Notes under the pieces: generated by a model
The model's input: the letters and a program-made list of their open reading frames with translations, nothing else
The model's database searches: none
Told to the model about the DNA's origin: nothing
NCBI GenBank assembly: GCA_902591185.1
Contig: CACIZU010000005.1
Span: 1-56,948 of the forward strand
DNA from: an uncultured Pelagibacteraceae bacterium
GTDB taxonomy: Bacteria > Pseudomonadota > Alphaproteobacteria > Pelagibacterales > Pelagibacteraceae
Direction: 5' to 3'
Length of the DNA: 56,948 nt
Program-made: the position numbers and the translations under genes
In this document: one piece after another, positions 11,496 to 21,810 of the stretch
How the letters are laid out: each line of letters begins with the position of its first letter
Position numbering within the stretch: the first letter of the stretch is position 1

Positions 11496-11965
11496 TGTCT
11501 AGAAAAAAAACTCAACCAAAAAAAAAAGTAGTTCCTGATCCAAAATTTAACTCAACAATAATTCCTAAATTAATTAATAACATTATGTATGACGGTAAAA
11601 GAGGCGTTGCTGCAAAAATAGTTTATGATGCAATTGATAAAATTAAAACCAAGTCAAAAGATGAGCCAATAAATATTTTTAATGAAGCTATCAATAATAT
11701 CAAACCTACAGTTGAAGTTAGATCAAGAAGAGTAGGTGGTGCAACTTATCAAGTTCCCGTTGAGGTTAAAAGTAAAAGAGCTCAAGCTCTCGCAATTAGA
11801 TGGTTAGTAGATTCTGCAAGAAAAAGAAAAGATAAACATATGTCTGACAAAATTTTTAACGAACTTTTTGATGCATATGAAAATAAAGGTGCAGCTGTTA
11901 AAAAAAGAGAAGATGTGCACAAAATGGCTGAATCAAATAAAGCTTTTGCACATTTTAGGTGGTAA
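11495..11965 (+). CDS. rpsG: 30S ribosomal protein S7
   Basis: S7 nucleates assembly of the 30S head and contacts E-site tRNA; in E. coli it represses the str message. The product is 156 aa, normal. Family landmarks are [39 protein letters not shown] and [17 protein letters not shown], with the C-terminal [16 protein letters not shown] run of lysines follows the first residues. It overlaps rpsL by one base and ends seven bases before fusA. Confidence 0.97.
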   Translation: MSRKKTQPKKKVVPDPKFNSTIIPKLINNIMYDGKRGVAAKIVYDAIDKIKTKSKDEPINIFNEAINNIKPTVEVRSRRVGGATYQVPVEVKSKRAQALAIRWLVDSARKRKDKHMSDKIFNELFDAYENKGAAVKKREDVHKMAESNKAFAHFRW

Positions 11966-11972
11966 TAAAAAA

Positions 11973-14051
11973 ATGGCTAGAACTCATACATTAGATAAAT
12001 ATAGGAATATTGGTATCATGGCTCATATTGATGCTGGTAAAACTACCACTACAGAAAGAATTTTATATTACACTGGTAAAAGCCATAAAATTGGTGAAGT
12101 ACACGATGGTGCAGCAACAATGGATTGGATGGAGCAAGAACAAGAAAGAGGAATTACAATTACTTCTGCCGCTACTACTTGTTTTTGGAATGATCATAGA
12201 ATTAATATTATTGATACACCTGGACACGTAGATTTTACAATAGAAGTTGAGAGATCACTTAAAGTTTTAGATGGAGCCGTATGTGTTTTCGATGGTGTAG
12301 CTGGTGTTGAACCTCAATCAGAAACTGTTTGGAGGCAAGCAGATAAATATAAAGTTCCTAGAATATGTTTTGTTAATAAATTAGATCGAACTGGCGCAGA
12401 TTTTTTTAGATGTGTTGACATGATTAGAGATAGACTAGGCTGCAAACCATTACCTATACAAATACCTATTGGAATTGAGACTTCACTTTCAGGCGTTGTT
12501 GATCTTGTTAAAATGAAAGCTCAGATCTGGAAAGATGAGGCTTTAGGAGCTGAATGGGAATACAAGGATATTCCAGATGATCTAAAAGAAATATCTCAAA
12601 AGTATAGAACAGAATTAATTGAGACTGCTGTTGAACAAGATGAAAAATTAATGGAAGCTTATTTGAACGGTGATGAAATTAAAGAAGAAGATCTTGTGAG
12701 ATGTATAAGAAAAGGAACTTTAAATTTTAGTTTTGTGCCAATTACTACTGGATCAGCCTTTAAAAACAAAGGTGTTCAACCATTACTTGATGCAACAATC
12801 AACTATTTACCAAGTCCAATTGATATTGGATCAATTAAAGGAGCTAAACCTGGTTCAGAAGATGAGATGGAAATGAAATTTGAAGATAATCAACCTTTTT
12901 CAGCCTTAGCATTTAAAGTAGCTAATGATCCTTTTGTAGGCTCTTTAACATTTATAAGAATTTATTCTGGTACTATTAAAACTGGAACAGGAATTTATAA
13001 TTCATCTAAAGAAAAAGAAGAAAGAGTTGGAAGAATGCTGTTAATGCACGCTAACTCTAGAGAAGATATTAAAGAAGCAAACGCTGGTGATATCGTAGCT
13101 TTAGCTGGTTTAAAATATACTATAACTGGTCACACACTATGTGATGAAGACAAACCTGTTTTATTAGAGCCAATGGAGTTTCCTGATCCAGTTATTGAAA
13201 TAGCTGTAGAACCAAAAACAAAAGCAGACCAAGAAAAAATGGGTGAAGCTTTAGGTAGATTAGCAAAAGAAGATCCTTCCTTCAGAGTAACTTCTGATGA
13301 AGAATCTGGTCAAACAATTATTAAAGGCATGGGTGAATTACACTTAGATATTATTGTTGATAGAATGAAAAGAGAATTTAAAGTTGAAGCTAATGTTGGA
13401 GCTCCTCAAGTAGCTTATAGAGAAACTATTGAGACAGCTTCTGAAGTTGAATATACTCACAAAAAACAAAGTGGTGGCGCTGGTCAATTTGCTAAAGTTA
13501 AACTATTAGTTGAACCACAAGAACCTGGCAAAGGTAGAGAAGTTGAAAGTAAAATTAAAGGTGGAGCAATTCCAAAAGAATTTATTCCTGGTGTTGAAAA
13601 AGGTATCGAAACTGTATCAGATGGTGGAATTTTAGCAGGATTCCCTATGATAGATTACAAAGTAACTATTTTAGATGGATTACATCATGATGTTGACTCT
13701 AGTGTATTAGCTTTTGAATTAGCTAGTCGAGCTTGCTTTAAAGAAGCATGTACAAAAGGAGGCTTAAAATTATTAGAACCTGTAATGCGCGTTGAAGTAG
13801 TTACGCCTGAAGATTATATGGGAGATGTTATTGGAGATCTAAATAGTAGAAGAGGTCAAATAAGTACTCAAGAACAAAGAGGTAATGCAACTGTAATTAC
13901 AGCAATGGTTCCTTTAGCCAATATGTTTGGATACATTAATAATTTAAGATCCATGTCACAAGGTAGAGCACAATATTCAATGTTTTTTGATCATTATTCG
14001 AAAGTACCTCAAAATGTTCAAGACGAAGTAACTAAAAAGATTGCAGGGTAA
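11973..14051 (+). CDS. fusA: Elongation factor G
   Basis: EF-G is the GTPase that drives translocation and, with RRF, ribosome recycling. ATG 11973 gives a 692-aa protein starting [20 protein letters not shown]; the longer open frame that begins inside rpsG is not used. GTPase motifs are intact: [14 protein letters not shown] (G1), the switch I segment with [18 protein letters not shown] (G3) and NKLDR (G4). Domains II-V follow, ending [13 protein letters not shown]. The next gene is rpsJ after five bases; the tuf gene often found here is absent. Confidence 0.98.
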   Translation: MARTHTLDKYRNIGIMAHIDAGKTTTTERILYYTGKSHKIGEVHDGAATMDWMEQEQERGITITSAATTCFWNDHRINIIDTPGHVDFTIEVERSLKVLDGAVCVFDGVAGVEPQSETVWRQADKYKVPRICFVNKLDRTGADFFRCVDMIRDRLGCKPLPIQIPIGIETSLSGVVDLVKMKAQIWKDEALGAEWEYKDIPDDLKEISQKYRTELIETAVEQDEKLMEAYLNGDEIKEEDLVRCIRKGTLNFSFVPITTGSAFKNKGVQPLLDATINYLPSPIDIGSIKGAKPGSEDEMEMKFEDNQPFSALAFKVANDPFVGSLTFIRIYSGTIKTGTGIYNSSKEKEERVGRMLLMHANSREDIKEANAGDIVALAGLKYTITGHTLCDEDKPVLLEPMEFPDPVIEIAVEPKTKADQEKMGEALGRLAKEDPSFRVTSDEESGQTIIKGMGELHLDIIVDRMKREFKVEANVGAPQVAYRETIETASEVEYTHKKQSGGAGQFAKVKLLVEPQEPGKGREVESKIKGGAIPKEFIPGVEKGIETVSDGGILAGFPMIDYKVTILDGLHHDVDSSVLAFELASRACFKEACTKGGLKLLEPVMRVEVVTPEDYMGDVIGDLNSRRGQISTQEQRGNATVITAMVPLANMFGYINNLRSMSQGRAQYSMFFDHYSKVPQNVQDEVTKKIAG

Positions 14052-14056
14052 TTATT

Positions 14057-14365
14057 ATGGATAAACAGAATATTAGAATTAAACTTAGAGCTTACGATAA
14101 CAAGATTTTAGATGCTTCTACAGAAGAGATTGTAAGTACTGTTAAAAGAACTGGAGCGACAATAAAAGGACCCATTCCATTACCAACAAGAATAGAAAAA
14201 TATACAGTTTTAAGATCACCTCATATTGATAAGAAAAGCAGAGAACAATTTGAGTCAAGAACACATAAAAGATTAATTGATATTATAGAGCCAACACCAC
14301 AGACAGTAGAGGCATTAATGAAACTTGATTTAGCTTCAGGTGTAGATGTGGAGATTAAGATATAA
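14057..14365 (+). CDS. rpsJ: 30S ribosomal protein S10
   Basis: S10 is part of the 30S head and, as NusE, of antitermination complexes with NusB. The product is 102 aa, standard. It starts [18 protein letters not shown] and contains [20 protein letters not shown] and the [12 protein letters not shown] segment. It opens the S10 cluster and is followed by rplC after two bases. Only five bases separate it from fusA, so the str and S10 clusters probably form one transcription unit here. Confidence 0.97.
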   Translation: MDKQNIRIKLRAYDNKILDASTEEIVSTVKRTGATIKGPIPLPTRIEKYTVLRSPHIDKKSREQFESRTHKRLIDIIEPTPQTVEALMKLDLASGVDVEIKI

Positions 14366-14367
14366 TC

Positions 14368-15081
14368 ATGAGCGAGATTGCTTTATTTGGAAAAAAAATA
14401 GGAATGACTAGAGAGTTTTATAAAACTGGTCAATTAGTTCCCGTAACAGTTCTAAAAGTAGAAAAAGCAAGAGTAATCCAAGTAATAGATGAGGAGAAAA
14501 GAGGGTACAAAGCTGTTCAACTTGGTTATGGAAAAATTAAAAATTCGAAACTAACAAAAGCTATGAAAGGCTTTTTTGCTAAAAAAAATACAGAAGCAAA
14601 GAAAAAACTAAAAGAGTTTAGAGTTAAGGACACAGAAGTTTTCAAAGAAGGTAATGAATTTGGTCTAGAAATATTTAAAGATATAAAATTTGTAGATACT
14701 AAATCAAAAACTATAGGTAAAGGTTTTGCAGGTGCAATGAAAAGACATAATTTTAGTGGACTAAGAGCCAGTCACGGAGTATCGGTTTCTCACAGAGCTC
14801 ATGGTTCAACTGGACATAGTCAAGATCCAGGAAAAGTTTTTAAAGGAAAAAAAATGGCTGGACACATGGGTGATAAACTTAGAACTATGCAAAATATTGA
14901 AATTATAAAAACAGATTTAGAAAATGAACTTTTGTATTTAAAAGGATCAATACCAGGGGCAAAAAATTCAGAAATAATGGTTAAAAAATCAGTAAAAAAT
15001 ATTAATAAAATGACGGTTTTGGAAAAAATTACTGCAGCTGAGAAAGCAAAAAAAACACCTGATAAAAAGAAAAAACAATGA
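14368..15081 (+). CDS. rplC: 50S ribosomal protein L3
   Basis: L3 is an early assembly protein near the peptidyl transferase centre. The product is 237 aa, longer than the roughly 209 of E. coli because of a Lys-rich C-terminal tail, as is common in alphaproteobacteria. Landmarks are [16 protein letters not shown] at the start and [23 protein letters not shown] in the internal loop that reaches into the ribosome. The stop overlaps the rplD start by four bases (ATGA). Confidence 0.97.
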   Translation: MSEIALFGKKIGMTREFYKTGQLVPVTVLKVEKARVIQVIDEEKRGYKAVQLGYGKIKNSKLTKAMKGFFAKKNTEAKKKLKEFRVKDTEVFKEGNEFGLEIFKDIKFVDTKSKTIGKGFAGAMKRHNFSGLRASHGVSVSHRAHGSTGHSQDPGKVFKGKKMAGHMGDKLRTMQNIEIIKTDLENELLYLKGSIPGAKNSEIMVKKSVKNINKMTVLEKITAAEKAKKTPDKKKKQ

Positions 15082-15701
15082 AATTAGATAAATTGAGCAT
15101 TGATGGGAAAAAAGACACTATAGAAGTGTTAGATAAAATTTTTTCTGCAAAAATTAACAACAGATTAGTTAGCAGTGTACTCTATAAAACTAATGCTAAT
15201 TACAAAGGAAGACACGCAAAAACAAAACAACAAAATGAAGTTGCTGGTCCAACATCTAAAATTTATGCACAAAAAGGAACTGGTGGCGCTAGACATGCAA
15301 GTAGAAAAGCGCCTATATTTGTGGGTGGTGGTATAGCTCATGGTCCTAAAGGTGAACTTGCTTATAAAAAAAGAAAATTAAATAAAAGTGAAAAAAAATT
15401 AAGTGTAGCATCTTTAATTACAGAAAAAAACATAAATAAAAATTTATTAATTTTAAATGATTTCAATTTAGAAATTAAAAAAACAAAAGAAATGAACTCT
15501 ATTATTCAAAAATTAGAAATGACTAATTCATTGATCGTACTAGATAAAATTTCAAAAGATAAAATTGAAAAATCTATAAAAAATATACCAAATATTAAAG
15601 TGACTGATGTTAATCATTTTAGCGCTTATGACATTATAAAATTTAAAAAAGTTGTATTTACTGAAAGCTCAGTAAAAGAACTGGAAAAGAAATATTTGTA
15701 A
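15078..15701 (+). CDS. rplD: 50S ribosomal protein L4
   Basis: L4 is an early 50S assembly protein whose loop lines the exit tunnel; in gammaproteobacteria it also regulates the S10 operon. The product is 207 aa, the family length. The tunnel loop is visible as AKTKQQNEVAGPTSKIYAQK followed by GTGGARHASRKAPIFVGGG and AHGPKGELAYKKRK. It overlaps rplC by four bases and rplW by one base. The C-terminal half is very Lys/Ile/Asn rich, in keeping with the base composition. Confidence 0.96.
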   Translation: MKLDKLSIDGKKDTIEVLDKIFSAKINNRLVSSVLYKTNANYKGRHAKTKQQNEVAGPTSKIYAQKGTGGARHASRKAPIFVGGGIAHGPKGELAYKKRKLNKSEKKLSVASLITEKNINKNLLILNDFNLEIKKTKEMNSIIQKLEMTNSLIVLDKISKDKIEKSIKNIPNIKVTDVNHFSAYDIIKFKKVVFTESSVKELEKKYL

Positions 15702-15994
15702 TGAATAAGATACACTTATACGACAAAATACTTTCACCAATGGTTACGGAAAAATCAACAAATTTATCTGAGTTAAATAAAATTGTTTTTAAAGTTCCAA
15801 ATAGAGCTAATAAAAAAAATCTTAAAAAAAATATTGAAAAAATATTTAAAGTTAATGTAACTAAAATAAATATTATCAATAAACAAAATAGAACTAAAAT
15901 TACTAGAGGAAAAAAAGTTAAAGTTTCTGGATTTAAAAAAGCAATTATAACTCTCAAAAAAGGCCAAAGTATTGATCTAACAACAGGTATTTAA
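15701..15994 (+). CDS. rplW: 50S ribosomal protein L23
   Basis: L23 lies at the tunnel exit and docks trigger factor and SRP. The product is 97 aa, standard. It has the family start YDKILSPMVTEKST, the FKVPNRANKKNLKKNIEKIF segment and the FKKAIITLKKGQSIDL end. Its order between rplD and rplB fits. It overlaps the rplD stop by one base and is three bases before rplB. Confidence 0.96.
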   Translation: MNKIHLYDKILSPMVTEKSTNLSELNKIVFKVPNRANKKNLKKNIEKIFKVNVTKINIINKQNRTKITRGKKVKVSGFKKAIITLKKGQSIDLTTGI

Positions 15995-15997
15995 TAA

Positions 15998-16837
15998 ATG
16001 ACACTTAAAACTTTTAAACCATACACGAAATCTACTAGAGGAACTATTTTAGTTGATAGAACTGGACTTTGGAAAGGTAAGCCTTTTAAATCTCTAGTAT
16101 CAGCGAAAAATTCCATGAAAGGTAGAAATAATAATGGACATATTACTTCAATAAATAGAGCAGGTGGTCATAAAAAAATGTATAGACAAGTTGATTTTTA
16201 TCGAAAAAAATTCGACATGGAGGCAACAGTAGAAAGAATTGAATACGATCCAAATAGATCATGTTATATTATGTTAGTAAAATTTGAAGACGGAACACAC
16301 TCTTACTATTTAGCACCTCAAAAAATTATCGCCGGTGATAAAGTTGAAAACGGATCTAAGAAAGAAATTAAAGTTGGTAATTGTATGCCATTACAAGATA
16401 TTCCAGTTGGAATAAATATTCACAATGTTGAAATTCAGCCTGGCGGTGGTGGCAAAATAGCAAGATCAGCAGGTTCATCTGTTACAATTAGTGGTTTGGA
16501 TGGAAATTATAGTTTAATTAAATTATCTTCTGGTGAAGTAAGAAAGATAGACTCAAGATCTTTAGCTACTATTGGAATTTTAAGTAATCCTGATCAAAAA
16601 AATATTAAAATTGGTAAAGCAGGAAGATCAAGATGGTTAGGCAGAAAACCTCACACTAGAGGTGTTGTAAAAAACCCTGTTGATCACCCTCACGGTGGTG
16701 GTGAAGGTAAGTCAGCTGGTGGAAGACATCCAGTATCACCTACAGGACAATCTGCTAAAGGACTAAAAACTAGAGATAATAAGAGAACAGATAAATTTAT
16801 AGTTAAGAGAAGAAATAAGAGGAAGGATACTAAGTAA
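15998..16837 (+). CDS. rplB: 50S ribosomal protein L2
   Basis: L2 is a highly conserved 23S rRNA-binding protein needed for peptidyl transfer and subunit joining. The product is 279 aa, the normal size. Landmarks are [15 protein letters not shown], the [20 protein letters not shown] segment, and the C-terminal [20 protein letters not shown] containing the conserved histidine loop. The stop overlaps the rpsS start by one base. Confidence 0.98.
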   Translation: MTLKTFKPYTKSTRGTILVDRTGLWKGKPFKSLVSAKNSMKGRNNNGHITSINRAGGHKKMYRQVDFYRKKFDMEATVERIEYDPNRSCYIMLVKFEDGTHSYYLAPQKIIAGDKVENGSKKEIKVGNCMPLQDIPVGINIHNVEIQPGGGGKIARSAGSSVTISGLDGNYSLIKLSSGEVRKIDSRSLATIGILSNPDQKNIKIGKAGRSRWLGRKPHTRGVVKNPVDHPHGGGEGKSAGGRHPVSPTGQSAKGLKTRDNKRTDKFIVKRRNKRKDTK

Positions 16838-17133
16838 TGGCTAGAGCAGTATGGAAAGGACCTTTTGTTGAAGAAAGCTTAATGAAAAAAGTTGATAAAT
16901 ATAAAGATGACCCAAAGAAAATTCCAATTAGAACCTGGTCAAGAAAGTCTACAATTTTACCTGATTTTGTTGGTGTTAGTTTTCAGATATATAATGGTAA
17001 AAAATTTATACCTATTACAGTCTCTGAAGACATGGTTGGTCATAAAATGGGTGAATTTGCACCAACAAGAACATTTTTTGGTCACACACCTGCAGATAAA
17101 AAAGCTAAACCCGCAACAGTAGATAAAAAATAA
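16837..17133 (+). CDS. rpsS: 30S ribosomal protein S19
   Basis: S19 lies in the 30S head and contacts the A-site finger. The product is 98 aa, a little longer than the usual 92 through a C-terminal Lys/Pro tail. Family motifs are [31 protein letters not shown] and [17 protein letters not shown]. It overlaps rplB by one base and is two bases before rplV. Confidence 0.97.
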   Translation: MARAVWKGPFVEESLMKKVDKYKDDPKKIPIRTWSRKSTILPDFVGVSFQIYNGKKFIPITVSEDMVGHKMGEFAPTRTFFGHTPADKKAKPATVDKK

Positions 17134-17135
17134 TT

Positions 17136-17534
17136 ATGGGAAAGAAAAAGAAAATTAAAGATAGCAAAGACAAGACGGTTAAGTCTATAAACAATGGTAT
17201 AAGATCTAGTGTTAGAAAGCTTAACCCTATATTAAGAAGCATAGTAGGTAAAAAAGTAGATGTTGCTATTAGAGATTTACAATTTTCTGAAAAAAGAATT
17301 ACCAGAGATATAAGAAAAACTTTAAATTCAGCAGTTGCAAATGCAGAAAATAACTTTCAATATGATATTGATAACTTAGTTGTTAAAGAAGCATATTGTG
17401 GAAAAAAAATAGTTATGAAAAGATTTAGACCAAGAGCAAAAGGACGAGCGGCTCCTATATTAAAACCTTGGTCAACAGTAACTATAATTTTATCAGAAAC
17501 TAAACAAATGGAAGGTCATGGGTCAAAAAGTTAA
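17136..17534 (+). CDS. rplV: 50S ribosomal protein L22
   Basis: L22 lines the exit tunnel with its beta-hairpin. The product is 132 aa, longer than the typical 110-125, with a Lys-rich N-terminal extension of about 20 residues before the conserved SSVRKLNPILRSIVGKK segment. The tunnel hairpin is intact (KRFRPRAKGRAAPILKPWS). The C-terminus reads through 17 bases of the rpsC start in another frame, an unusually long overlap for this cluster. Confidence 0.95.
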   Translation: MGKKKKIKDSKDKTVKSINNGIRSSVRKLNPILRSIVGKKVDVAIRDLQFSEKRITRDIRKTLNSAVANAENNFQYDIDNLVVKEAYCGKKIVMKRFRPRAKGRAAPILKPWSTVTIILSETKQMEGHGSKS

Positions 17535-18198
17535 TCCTGTAGGTTTTAGATTGGGAGTCAATAGAGGCTGGGAATCCGTATGGTATGCTAAGAAAAAAGA
17601 TTTTGGAAATTATTTAATTGAAGATTTTAAAATCAGGGAATATATAAAAAAAAATGTTATTAATTCAGGTGTATCTAAGGTTATGATCGAAAGAACTTCA
17701 AATAAAAGCTATGTAACAATTTACACTTCAAGACCTGGTTTTGTTATTGGTAAGAAGGGTAGTGACATTGATAAAATTAAAAATAATCTATCTAAATTCA
17801 CAACAAATGAAGTTACACTAAACATTAAAGAAGTTAAAAAACCTGAAACTAATGCTTATTTAGTAGCAGAAAATATAGCTCAACAACTAGTAAAAAGAAT
17901 TTCATATAGAAGAGCCATGAAAAGATCTATGCAATCTTGTATAAGATTAGGATCAAAAGGAATTAAAGTTTCGATAAGCGGAAGACTAGGTGGTAATGAG
18001 ATAGCCAGAACAGAGTGGCTTAGAGAAGGAAGTATTCCATCTCATACATTAAGAGCAGATATAGACTATGCTGAAGCTGAGGCATTAACTACATATGGAA
18101 TTATTGGAATTAAAGTATGGATCTATAAAGGTGAAGTTTTTGCGAAAGAATTTAGCCAAGAAACAAATAAAGCTACACCAAAAGAGAGTAAAGAATAA
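17518..18198 (+). CDS. rpsC: 30S ribosomal protein S3
   Basis: S3 forms part of the mRNA entry channel. The product is 226 aa. It starts [20 protein letters not shown], has the KH domain with [16 protein letters not shown], and the C-terminal domain with [19 protein letters not shown] and [10 protein letters not shown]. The start lies 17 bases inside rplV; the family-standard N-terminus makes this start firm. It ends with a one-base overlap with rplP. Confidence 0.97.
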   Translation: MGQKVNPVGFRLGVNRGWESVWYAKKKDFGNYLIEDFKIREYIKKNVINSGVSKVMIERTSNKSYVTIYTSRPGFVIGKKGSDIDKIKNNLSKFTTNEVTLNIKEVKKPETNAYLVAENIAQQLVKRISYRRAMKRSMQSCIRLGSKGIKVSISGRLGGNEIARTEWLREGSIPSHTLRADIDYAEAEALTTYGIIGIKVWIYKGEVFAKEFSQETNKATPKESKE

Positions 18199-18608
18199 TG
18201 CTTCAACCAGTTAGAACTAAATGGAGAAAAGCACATAAGGGTAGAATTCATGGAACTGCTACACGAGCAAGCTCTATTAACTATGGGGCATATGCATTAA
18301 AAGCGTTACAGCCAGAAAGAATTACTGGAAAACAAATAGAGGCAGCTAGAGTTGCTTTAACTAGACATATGAAGAGACAAGGAAGAGTTTGGACTAGAAT
18401 ATTTCCAAATATTCCAGTATCAAAGAAACCAATTGAAGTTAGAATGGGTAAAGGCAAAGGGTCTCCTGAATTTTTTGCTTGCAGAGTAAAACCAGGTAGA
18501 ATTTTATTTGAAGTAGACGGCGTTTCTGAACAAATAGCAAAAGAAGCTTTGTACAAGGCTTCTGCAAAACTTCCAATTAAAACAAAAACTATAAAGAGAT
18601 TTGCGTAA
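18198..18608 (+). CDS. rplP: 50S ribosomal protein L16
   Basis: L16 helps position A-site tRNA on the 50S subunit. The product is 136 aa, the standard length. It starts [20 protein letters not shown] and contains [20 protein letters not shown], the [20 protein letters not shown] segment and [20 protein letters not shown]. It overlaps rpsC by one base and ends one base before the rpmC start. Confidence 0.97.
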   Translation: MLQPVRTKWRKAHKGRIHGTATRASSINYGAYALKALQPERITGKQIEAARVALTRHMKRQGRVWTRIFPNIPVSKKPIEVRMGKGKGSPEFFACRVKPGRILFEVDGVSEQIAKEALYKASAKLPIKTKTIKRFA

Positions 18609-18609
18609 C

Positions 18610-18801
18610 ATGAAAAAACAAGAAATTAAAAAATTATCAAAGGACGAAATTTTAAAAAATATCGATAAATTTAAAAAAGATCTTTTTAATTTTAGATTTC
18701 AAAAGATGAATTCGCAAGTGACAAATCCAGCTCAAATTAGCGAAACAAGAAAAAAAATAGCAAGATTAAAAACAATATTAAAAGGAAAAATTAATGCCTA
18801 A
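18610..18801 (+). CDS. rpmC: 50S ribosomal protein L29
   Basis: L29 lies beside L23 at the tunnel exit. From ATG 18610 the product is 63 aa starting [20 protein letters not shown], the usual size. A TTG at 18601 would add three residues and overlap rplP; ATG 18610 gives the family start and is preferred. The helical hairpin contains [20 protein letters not shown] and [10 protein letters not shown]. The end overlaps the rpsQ start by eight bases. Confidence 0.94.
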   Translation: MKKQEIKKLSKDEILKNIDKFKKDLFNFRFQKMNSQVTNPAQISETRKKIARLKTILKGKINA

Positions 18802-19030
18802 GAAAATTTTAACGGGTGTGGTGATAAGCGATAAACCAAATAAAACAATAACTGTTATGGTTGAAAGAAAATACTCTCATCCTGTTCTAAAAAAAGTAAT
18901 TAAAGTTAGAAAAAATTATAACGCACATGATGAAAATAATAAATTTAAAACTGGTGACGAAGTTTCAATAATTGAAAGTAAACCATTTTCAAAAAACAAA
19001 AAATTTCAAGTTATGGAGAATTCAAAATAA
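18794..19030 (+). CDS. rpsQ: 30S ribosomal protein S17
   Basis: S17 is a primary 16S rRNA-binding protein with an OB fold. The product is 78 aa, normal. Landmarks are [20 protein letters not shown], the [20 protein letters not shown] loop and [19 protein letters not shown]. It overlaps rpmC by eight bases and rplN by one base. Confidence 0.96.
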   Translation: MPKKILTGVVISDKPNKTITVMVERKYSHPVLKKVIKVRKNYNAHDENNKFKTGDEVSIIESKPFSKNKKFQVMENSK

Positions 19031-19398
19031 TGATTGGCGTACAAACAGAATTACAAGTTGCTGATAACACAGGTGCTAAAAGAATAGAGTGTATTAAAGT
19101 TCTTGGTGGTTCAAAAAGAAGATACGCTAGTATTGGAGATACAATAGTTATAGCAGTAAAAGAAGCCATACCCAAAGGTAAAGTTAAAAAAGGGACTGTC
19201 CATAAAGCGGTTGTGGTTAGAGTAAAAAAAGGAATACATAGAAATGATGGATCTAAAGTAAAATTTGATAATAATGCAGCTGTACTTGTTGATGATAAAG
19301 GTGAACCTGTAGGTACAAGAATTTTTGGACCAGTAACAAGAGAATTAAGAAGCAGAGGACAAATGAAAATTATTTCATTAGCTCCGGAGGTTTTATAA
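19030..19398 (+). CDS. rplN: 50S ribosomal protein L14
   Basis: L14 lies at the subunit interface and is the target of RsfS. The product is 122 aa, exactly the family length. It starts [20 protein letters not shown] and contains [38 protein letters not shown] and [13 protein letters not shown]. It opens the spc cluster, and the next gene rplX starts immediately after its stop. Confidence 0.97.
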   Translation: MIGVQTELQVADNTGAKRIECIKVLGGSKRRYASIGDTIVIAVKEAIPKGKVKKGTVHKAVVVRVKKGIHRNDGSKVKFDNNAAVLVDDKGEPVGTRIFGPVTRELRSRGQMKIISLAPEVL

Positions 19399-19644
19399 AT
19401 GATTAAAAAAGGATTAAAAGTTAGAGTTTTGACAGGAAAAGATAAAAAAAAAGAAGGTGAAGTTATAGAAATTGATAGATCTAACAATAGAGCAAAAGTT
19501 AAAGAAATAAATATGGTTAAAAAACACGTTAAAACCACTAAAGAAAAAAAAGGAGGAATTTTAACGAAAGAAAGCTTTATTCATTTATCTAACTTAAAAT
19601 TAATTGATGAAAAAATAAAAAAAAAAGTAGAAGCTAAAAAATAA
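19399..19644 (+). CDS. rplX: 50S ribosomal protein L24, short form
   Basis: L24 initiates 50S assembly. The KOW core is present ([19 protein letters not shown], then [14 protein letters not shown]). The product is only 81 aa against about 100-105 in most bacteria; it ends a little after [12 protein letters not shown], so the C-terminal tail that usually follows is missing. The stop is directly joined to rplE by a one-base overlap, so this is not an obvious frameshift. A good GGAGG Shine-Dalgarno lies 12 bases before the start, inside rplN. Confidence 0.93.
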   Translation: MIKKGLKVRVLTGKDKKKEGEVIEIDRSNNRAKVKEINMVKKHVKTTKEKKGGILTKESFIHLSNLKLIDEKIKKKVEAKK

Positions 19645-20198
19645 TGACACCAAGATTAAAAGAAATTTATAATAAAGAAATTCAACCAACATTAAAAGAT
19701 ACTCTTGGTCTTAAGAATATTTATATGACACCAAGAATTGAAAAAGTAGTTTTGAATATGGGTCTAGGATTAGATGGAAATGACTCAAAAATATTAAAAT
19801 CTTGTCAAGAAGATATGTCTAAAATTACTGGCCAACATCCAGTTACAACAAAATTTAAGAAATCTGTTGCAAATTTTAAAACTAGAAAAGGTTCTATCGC
19901 AGGTCTAAAAGTTACATTGAGGAAAAATAAAATGCACGAATTTATTGATAGACTGGTTAATATAGCTTTACCAAGAATTAAAGATTTTAGAGGCTTGTCG
20001 TCAAAAGGATTTGATAAATTTGGAAATTACACTTTTGGTATTAAAGAACATATTATTTTTCCTGAAGTTAGTTTTGAGAGAGCTGATAAGGTTAGAGGTT
20101 TAGATATAATAATTGTAATTAAAGCATTAAACAAAGATCATAGTTTTGCTTTATTAGAAAAAATGAATTTTCCATTTATAAAAAAAGGAGATAATTAA
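19644..20198 (+). CDS. rplE: 50S ribosomal protein L5
   Basis: L5 binds 5S rRNA and contacts P-site tRNA. The product is 184 aa, normal. Family motifs are PRIEKVVLNMGLG, the GQHPVTTKFKKSVANFKTRK segment, RLVNIALPRIKDFRGLSSKG and the FGIKEHIIFPEV block. It overlaps rplX by one base and is two bases before rpsN. Confidence 0.97.
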   Translation: MTPRLKEIYNKEIQPTLKDTLGLKNIYMTPRIEKVVLNMGLGLDGNDSKILKSCQEDMSKITGQHPVTTKFKKSVANFKTRKGSIAGLKVTLRKNKMHEFIDRLVNIALPRIKDFRGLSSKGFDKFGNYTFGIKEHIIFPEVSFERADKVRGLDIIIVIKALNKDHSFALLEKMNFPFIKKGDN

Positions 20199-20200
20199 AA

Positions 20201-20506
20201 ATGGCAAAATTAAGCGCTATTAATAAAAATAAAAATAGAATTAAACTTTCTGACAAACTGTACAAAAAAAGAAAAGCTTTAAAAAAAATAGTTATGAATA
20301 AAAAATTACCATTAGAAGAAAGATTTAAGGCTCAACAAAAACTTTCAAAATTACCAAGAAATTCAGCTAAAATTAGAGTAATGAATAGATGTGAAATTAC
20401 AGGTAGACCACATGGAGTTTACAGAAAATTAAAGATTTCAAGAATTGCACTAAGACAATTAGGATTACAAGGAAAGATACCTGGTTTAGTAAAATCTAGC
20501 TGGTAG
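20201..20506 (+). CDS. rpsN: 30S ribosomal protein S14, long zinc-free form
   Basis: S14 is a late-assembling 30S head protein. The product is 101 aa, the long type. The C-terminal region reads RVMNRCEITGRPHGVYRKLK with a single cysteine, so the four-cysteine zinc site of the short S14 type is absent; this is the usual C-minus form of proteobacteria. It ends LQGKIPGLVKSSW. An AAAGGA Shine-Dalgarno in the following gap serves rpsH. Confidence 0.97.
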   Translation: MAKLSAINKNKNRIKLSDKLYKKRKALKKIVMNKKLPLEERFKAQQKLSKLPRNSAKIRVMNRCEITGRPHGVYRKLKISRIALRQLGLQGKIPGLVKSSW

Positions 20507-20517
20507 AAAGGAAAATT

Positions 20518-20913
20518 ATGAGTTTAAGTGACCCAATTGGAGATATGATAGCAAGAGTTAAAAATGCTCAAGCTAGAAATCACAAAAAGGTTGAATTACC
20601 ATCTTCAAAATTTAAAACAAAGATTGCTGATATTCTTAAAAATGAGGGATTTATTAAAGATTTTAAGATTAATGAAGAAGATAAAAAACCTACTTTATTA
20701 TTAGAGTTAAAATATCATTCAGGAAGTCCAGTTATTAGTGCATTTGAACGTGTTTCTAAACCTGGAAGAAGAATTTTTTCAAGTGCCGATAGTTTACCAA
20801 AGATTAATAATGGCTTAGGTATTGCTATAGTCTCAACTCCCAAAGGTGTTATGACAGATATAGATGCAAGAAAACAACGAGTTGGTGGTGAAATAATTTG
20901 TAAGGTATTTTAA
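20518..20913 (+). CDS. rpsH: 30S ribosomal protein S8
   Basis: S8 is a central 16S rRNA-binding assembly protein and, in E. coli, the translational repressor of the spc operon. The product is 131 aa, the family length. It starts MSLSDPIGDMIARVKNAQAR and ends with GLGIAIVSTPKGVMTD and the RVGGEIICKVF terminus. A clear AAAGGA Shine-Dalgarno precedes the start. The stop overlaps the rplF start by one base. Confidence 0.97.
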   Translation: MSLSDPIGDMIARVKNAQARNHKKVELPSSKFKTKIADILKNEGFIKDFKINEEDKKPTLLLELKYHSGSPVISAFERVSKPGRRIFSSADSLPKINNGLGIAIVSTPKGVMTDIDARKQRVGGEIICKVF

Positions 20914-21452
20914 TGTCTAAAATTGGTAAAATAAATATTGCAATTCCTGAAAAAGTTAAAGTTGTGCTAGCAGGAAATATAATAAATATTGAAGGACCAT
21001 TAGGAAAAAAATCAATAAATATAGATTTAGAAATGTTTAATCTTGATATTAGAGAGGGCAAAGAAATTTCAATTAAACCAAAAGAAATTAATAAGAATTC
21101 TAAAAGATTATGGGGCATGAATAGAAGTTTAATCAATAATGCAGTAATAGGTTCTAGCGCAGGTTATGAAAAAACTTTAGAGCTTGTAGGAGTAGGATAC
21201 AGAGCTGCGCTTAAAGGAAATCAGTTAAATTTACAGTTAGGATACAGCCATGATATCAATTTTGATATCCCTGAAGGAATTAAAATTTTAGTAGAAAAAC
21301 AAACTACTTTAAAAATAACTGGCTCAGATAAAGAATTAGTAGGTTCTGTTGTTTCAAAAATAAAAACATTCAGAAAAATAGAACCTTACAAAGGAAAAGG
21401 TATTAGAGAAAAAGGACAATATGTTTTGAAAAAAGAAGGAAAGAAAAAATAA
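20913..21452 (+). CDS. rplF: 50S ribosomal protein L6
   Basis: L6 sits near the sarcin-ricin loop. The product is 179 aa, normal, with the two tandem domains of the family. Landmarks are [57 protein letters not shown], and the C-terminal [18 protein letters not shown]. It overlaps rpsH and rplR by one base each. Confidence 0.97.
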   Translation: MSKIGKINIAIPEKVKVVLAGNIINIEGPLGKKSINIDLEMFNLDIREGKEISIKPKEINKNSKRLWGMNRSLINNAVIGSSAGYEKTLELVGVGYRAALKGNQLNLQLGYSHDINFDIPEGIKILVEKQTTLKITGSDKELVGSVVSKIKTFRKIEPYKGKGIREKGQYVLKKEGKKK

Positions 21453-21808
21453 TGAAACTTAATACTAGTATTAGAAAAAGATTTAGAGTGAGTAATAAAG
21501 TTAAGAAATTTGCATCTAAAGATAGATATAGATTAAGTATATTTAGATCTTCTAAGAATATTTCAGCACAAATAATAGATGATATTAAAAAAGTAACATT
21601 GCTATCAGCATCTTCTATTGAAAAAGATGTGCGTGTTAGAGATAAAGTCAATAAGACCGAATTATCAAAAATAGTTGCCATGAAACTTGCAAAAAAAGCT
21701 CAAGAAAAAAAAATAACGAAAATATACTTTGATAGAGGCACTTATAGATACCACGGTAGAGTAAAAGTATTTGCTGAAACTTTACGTGAAAATGGAATGG
21801 AATTTTAA
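21452..21808 (+). CDS. rplR: 50S ribosomal protein L18
   Basis: L18 carries 5S rRNA to the 50S subunit with L5. The product is 118 aa, typical. The Arg/Lys-rich N-terminus ([20 protein letters not shown]) precedes the [17 protein letters not shown] motif, and the C-terminus has the family end [20 protein letters not shown]. It overlaps rplF by one base and is two bases before rpsE. Confidence 0.97.
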   Translation: MKLNTSIRKRFRVSNKVKKFASKDRYRLSIFRSSKNISAQIIDDIKKVTLLSASSIEKDVRVRDKVNKTELSKIVAMKLAKKAQEKKITKIYFDRGTYRYHGRVKVFAETLRENGMEF

Positions 21809-21810
21809 TT

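Noticed and set aside
11868..11972. N-terminal extension of fusA inside rpsG
   Set aside because: The extra 35 residues translate rpsG in another frame; EF-G begins at ATG 11973 with the family-standard sequence.
19011..19538. 175-codon open frame on the - strand across rplN and rplX
   Set aside because: Antisense to two conserved ribosomal protein genes, with no recognisable domain and a composition typical of shadow frames.
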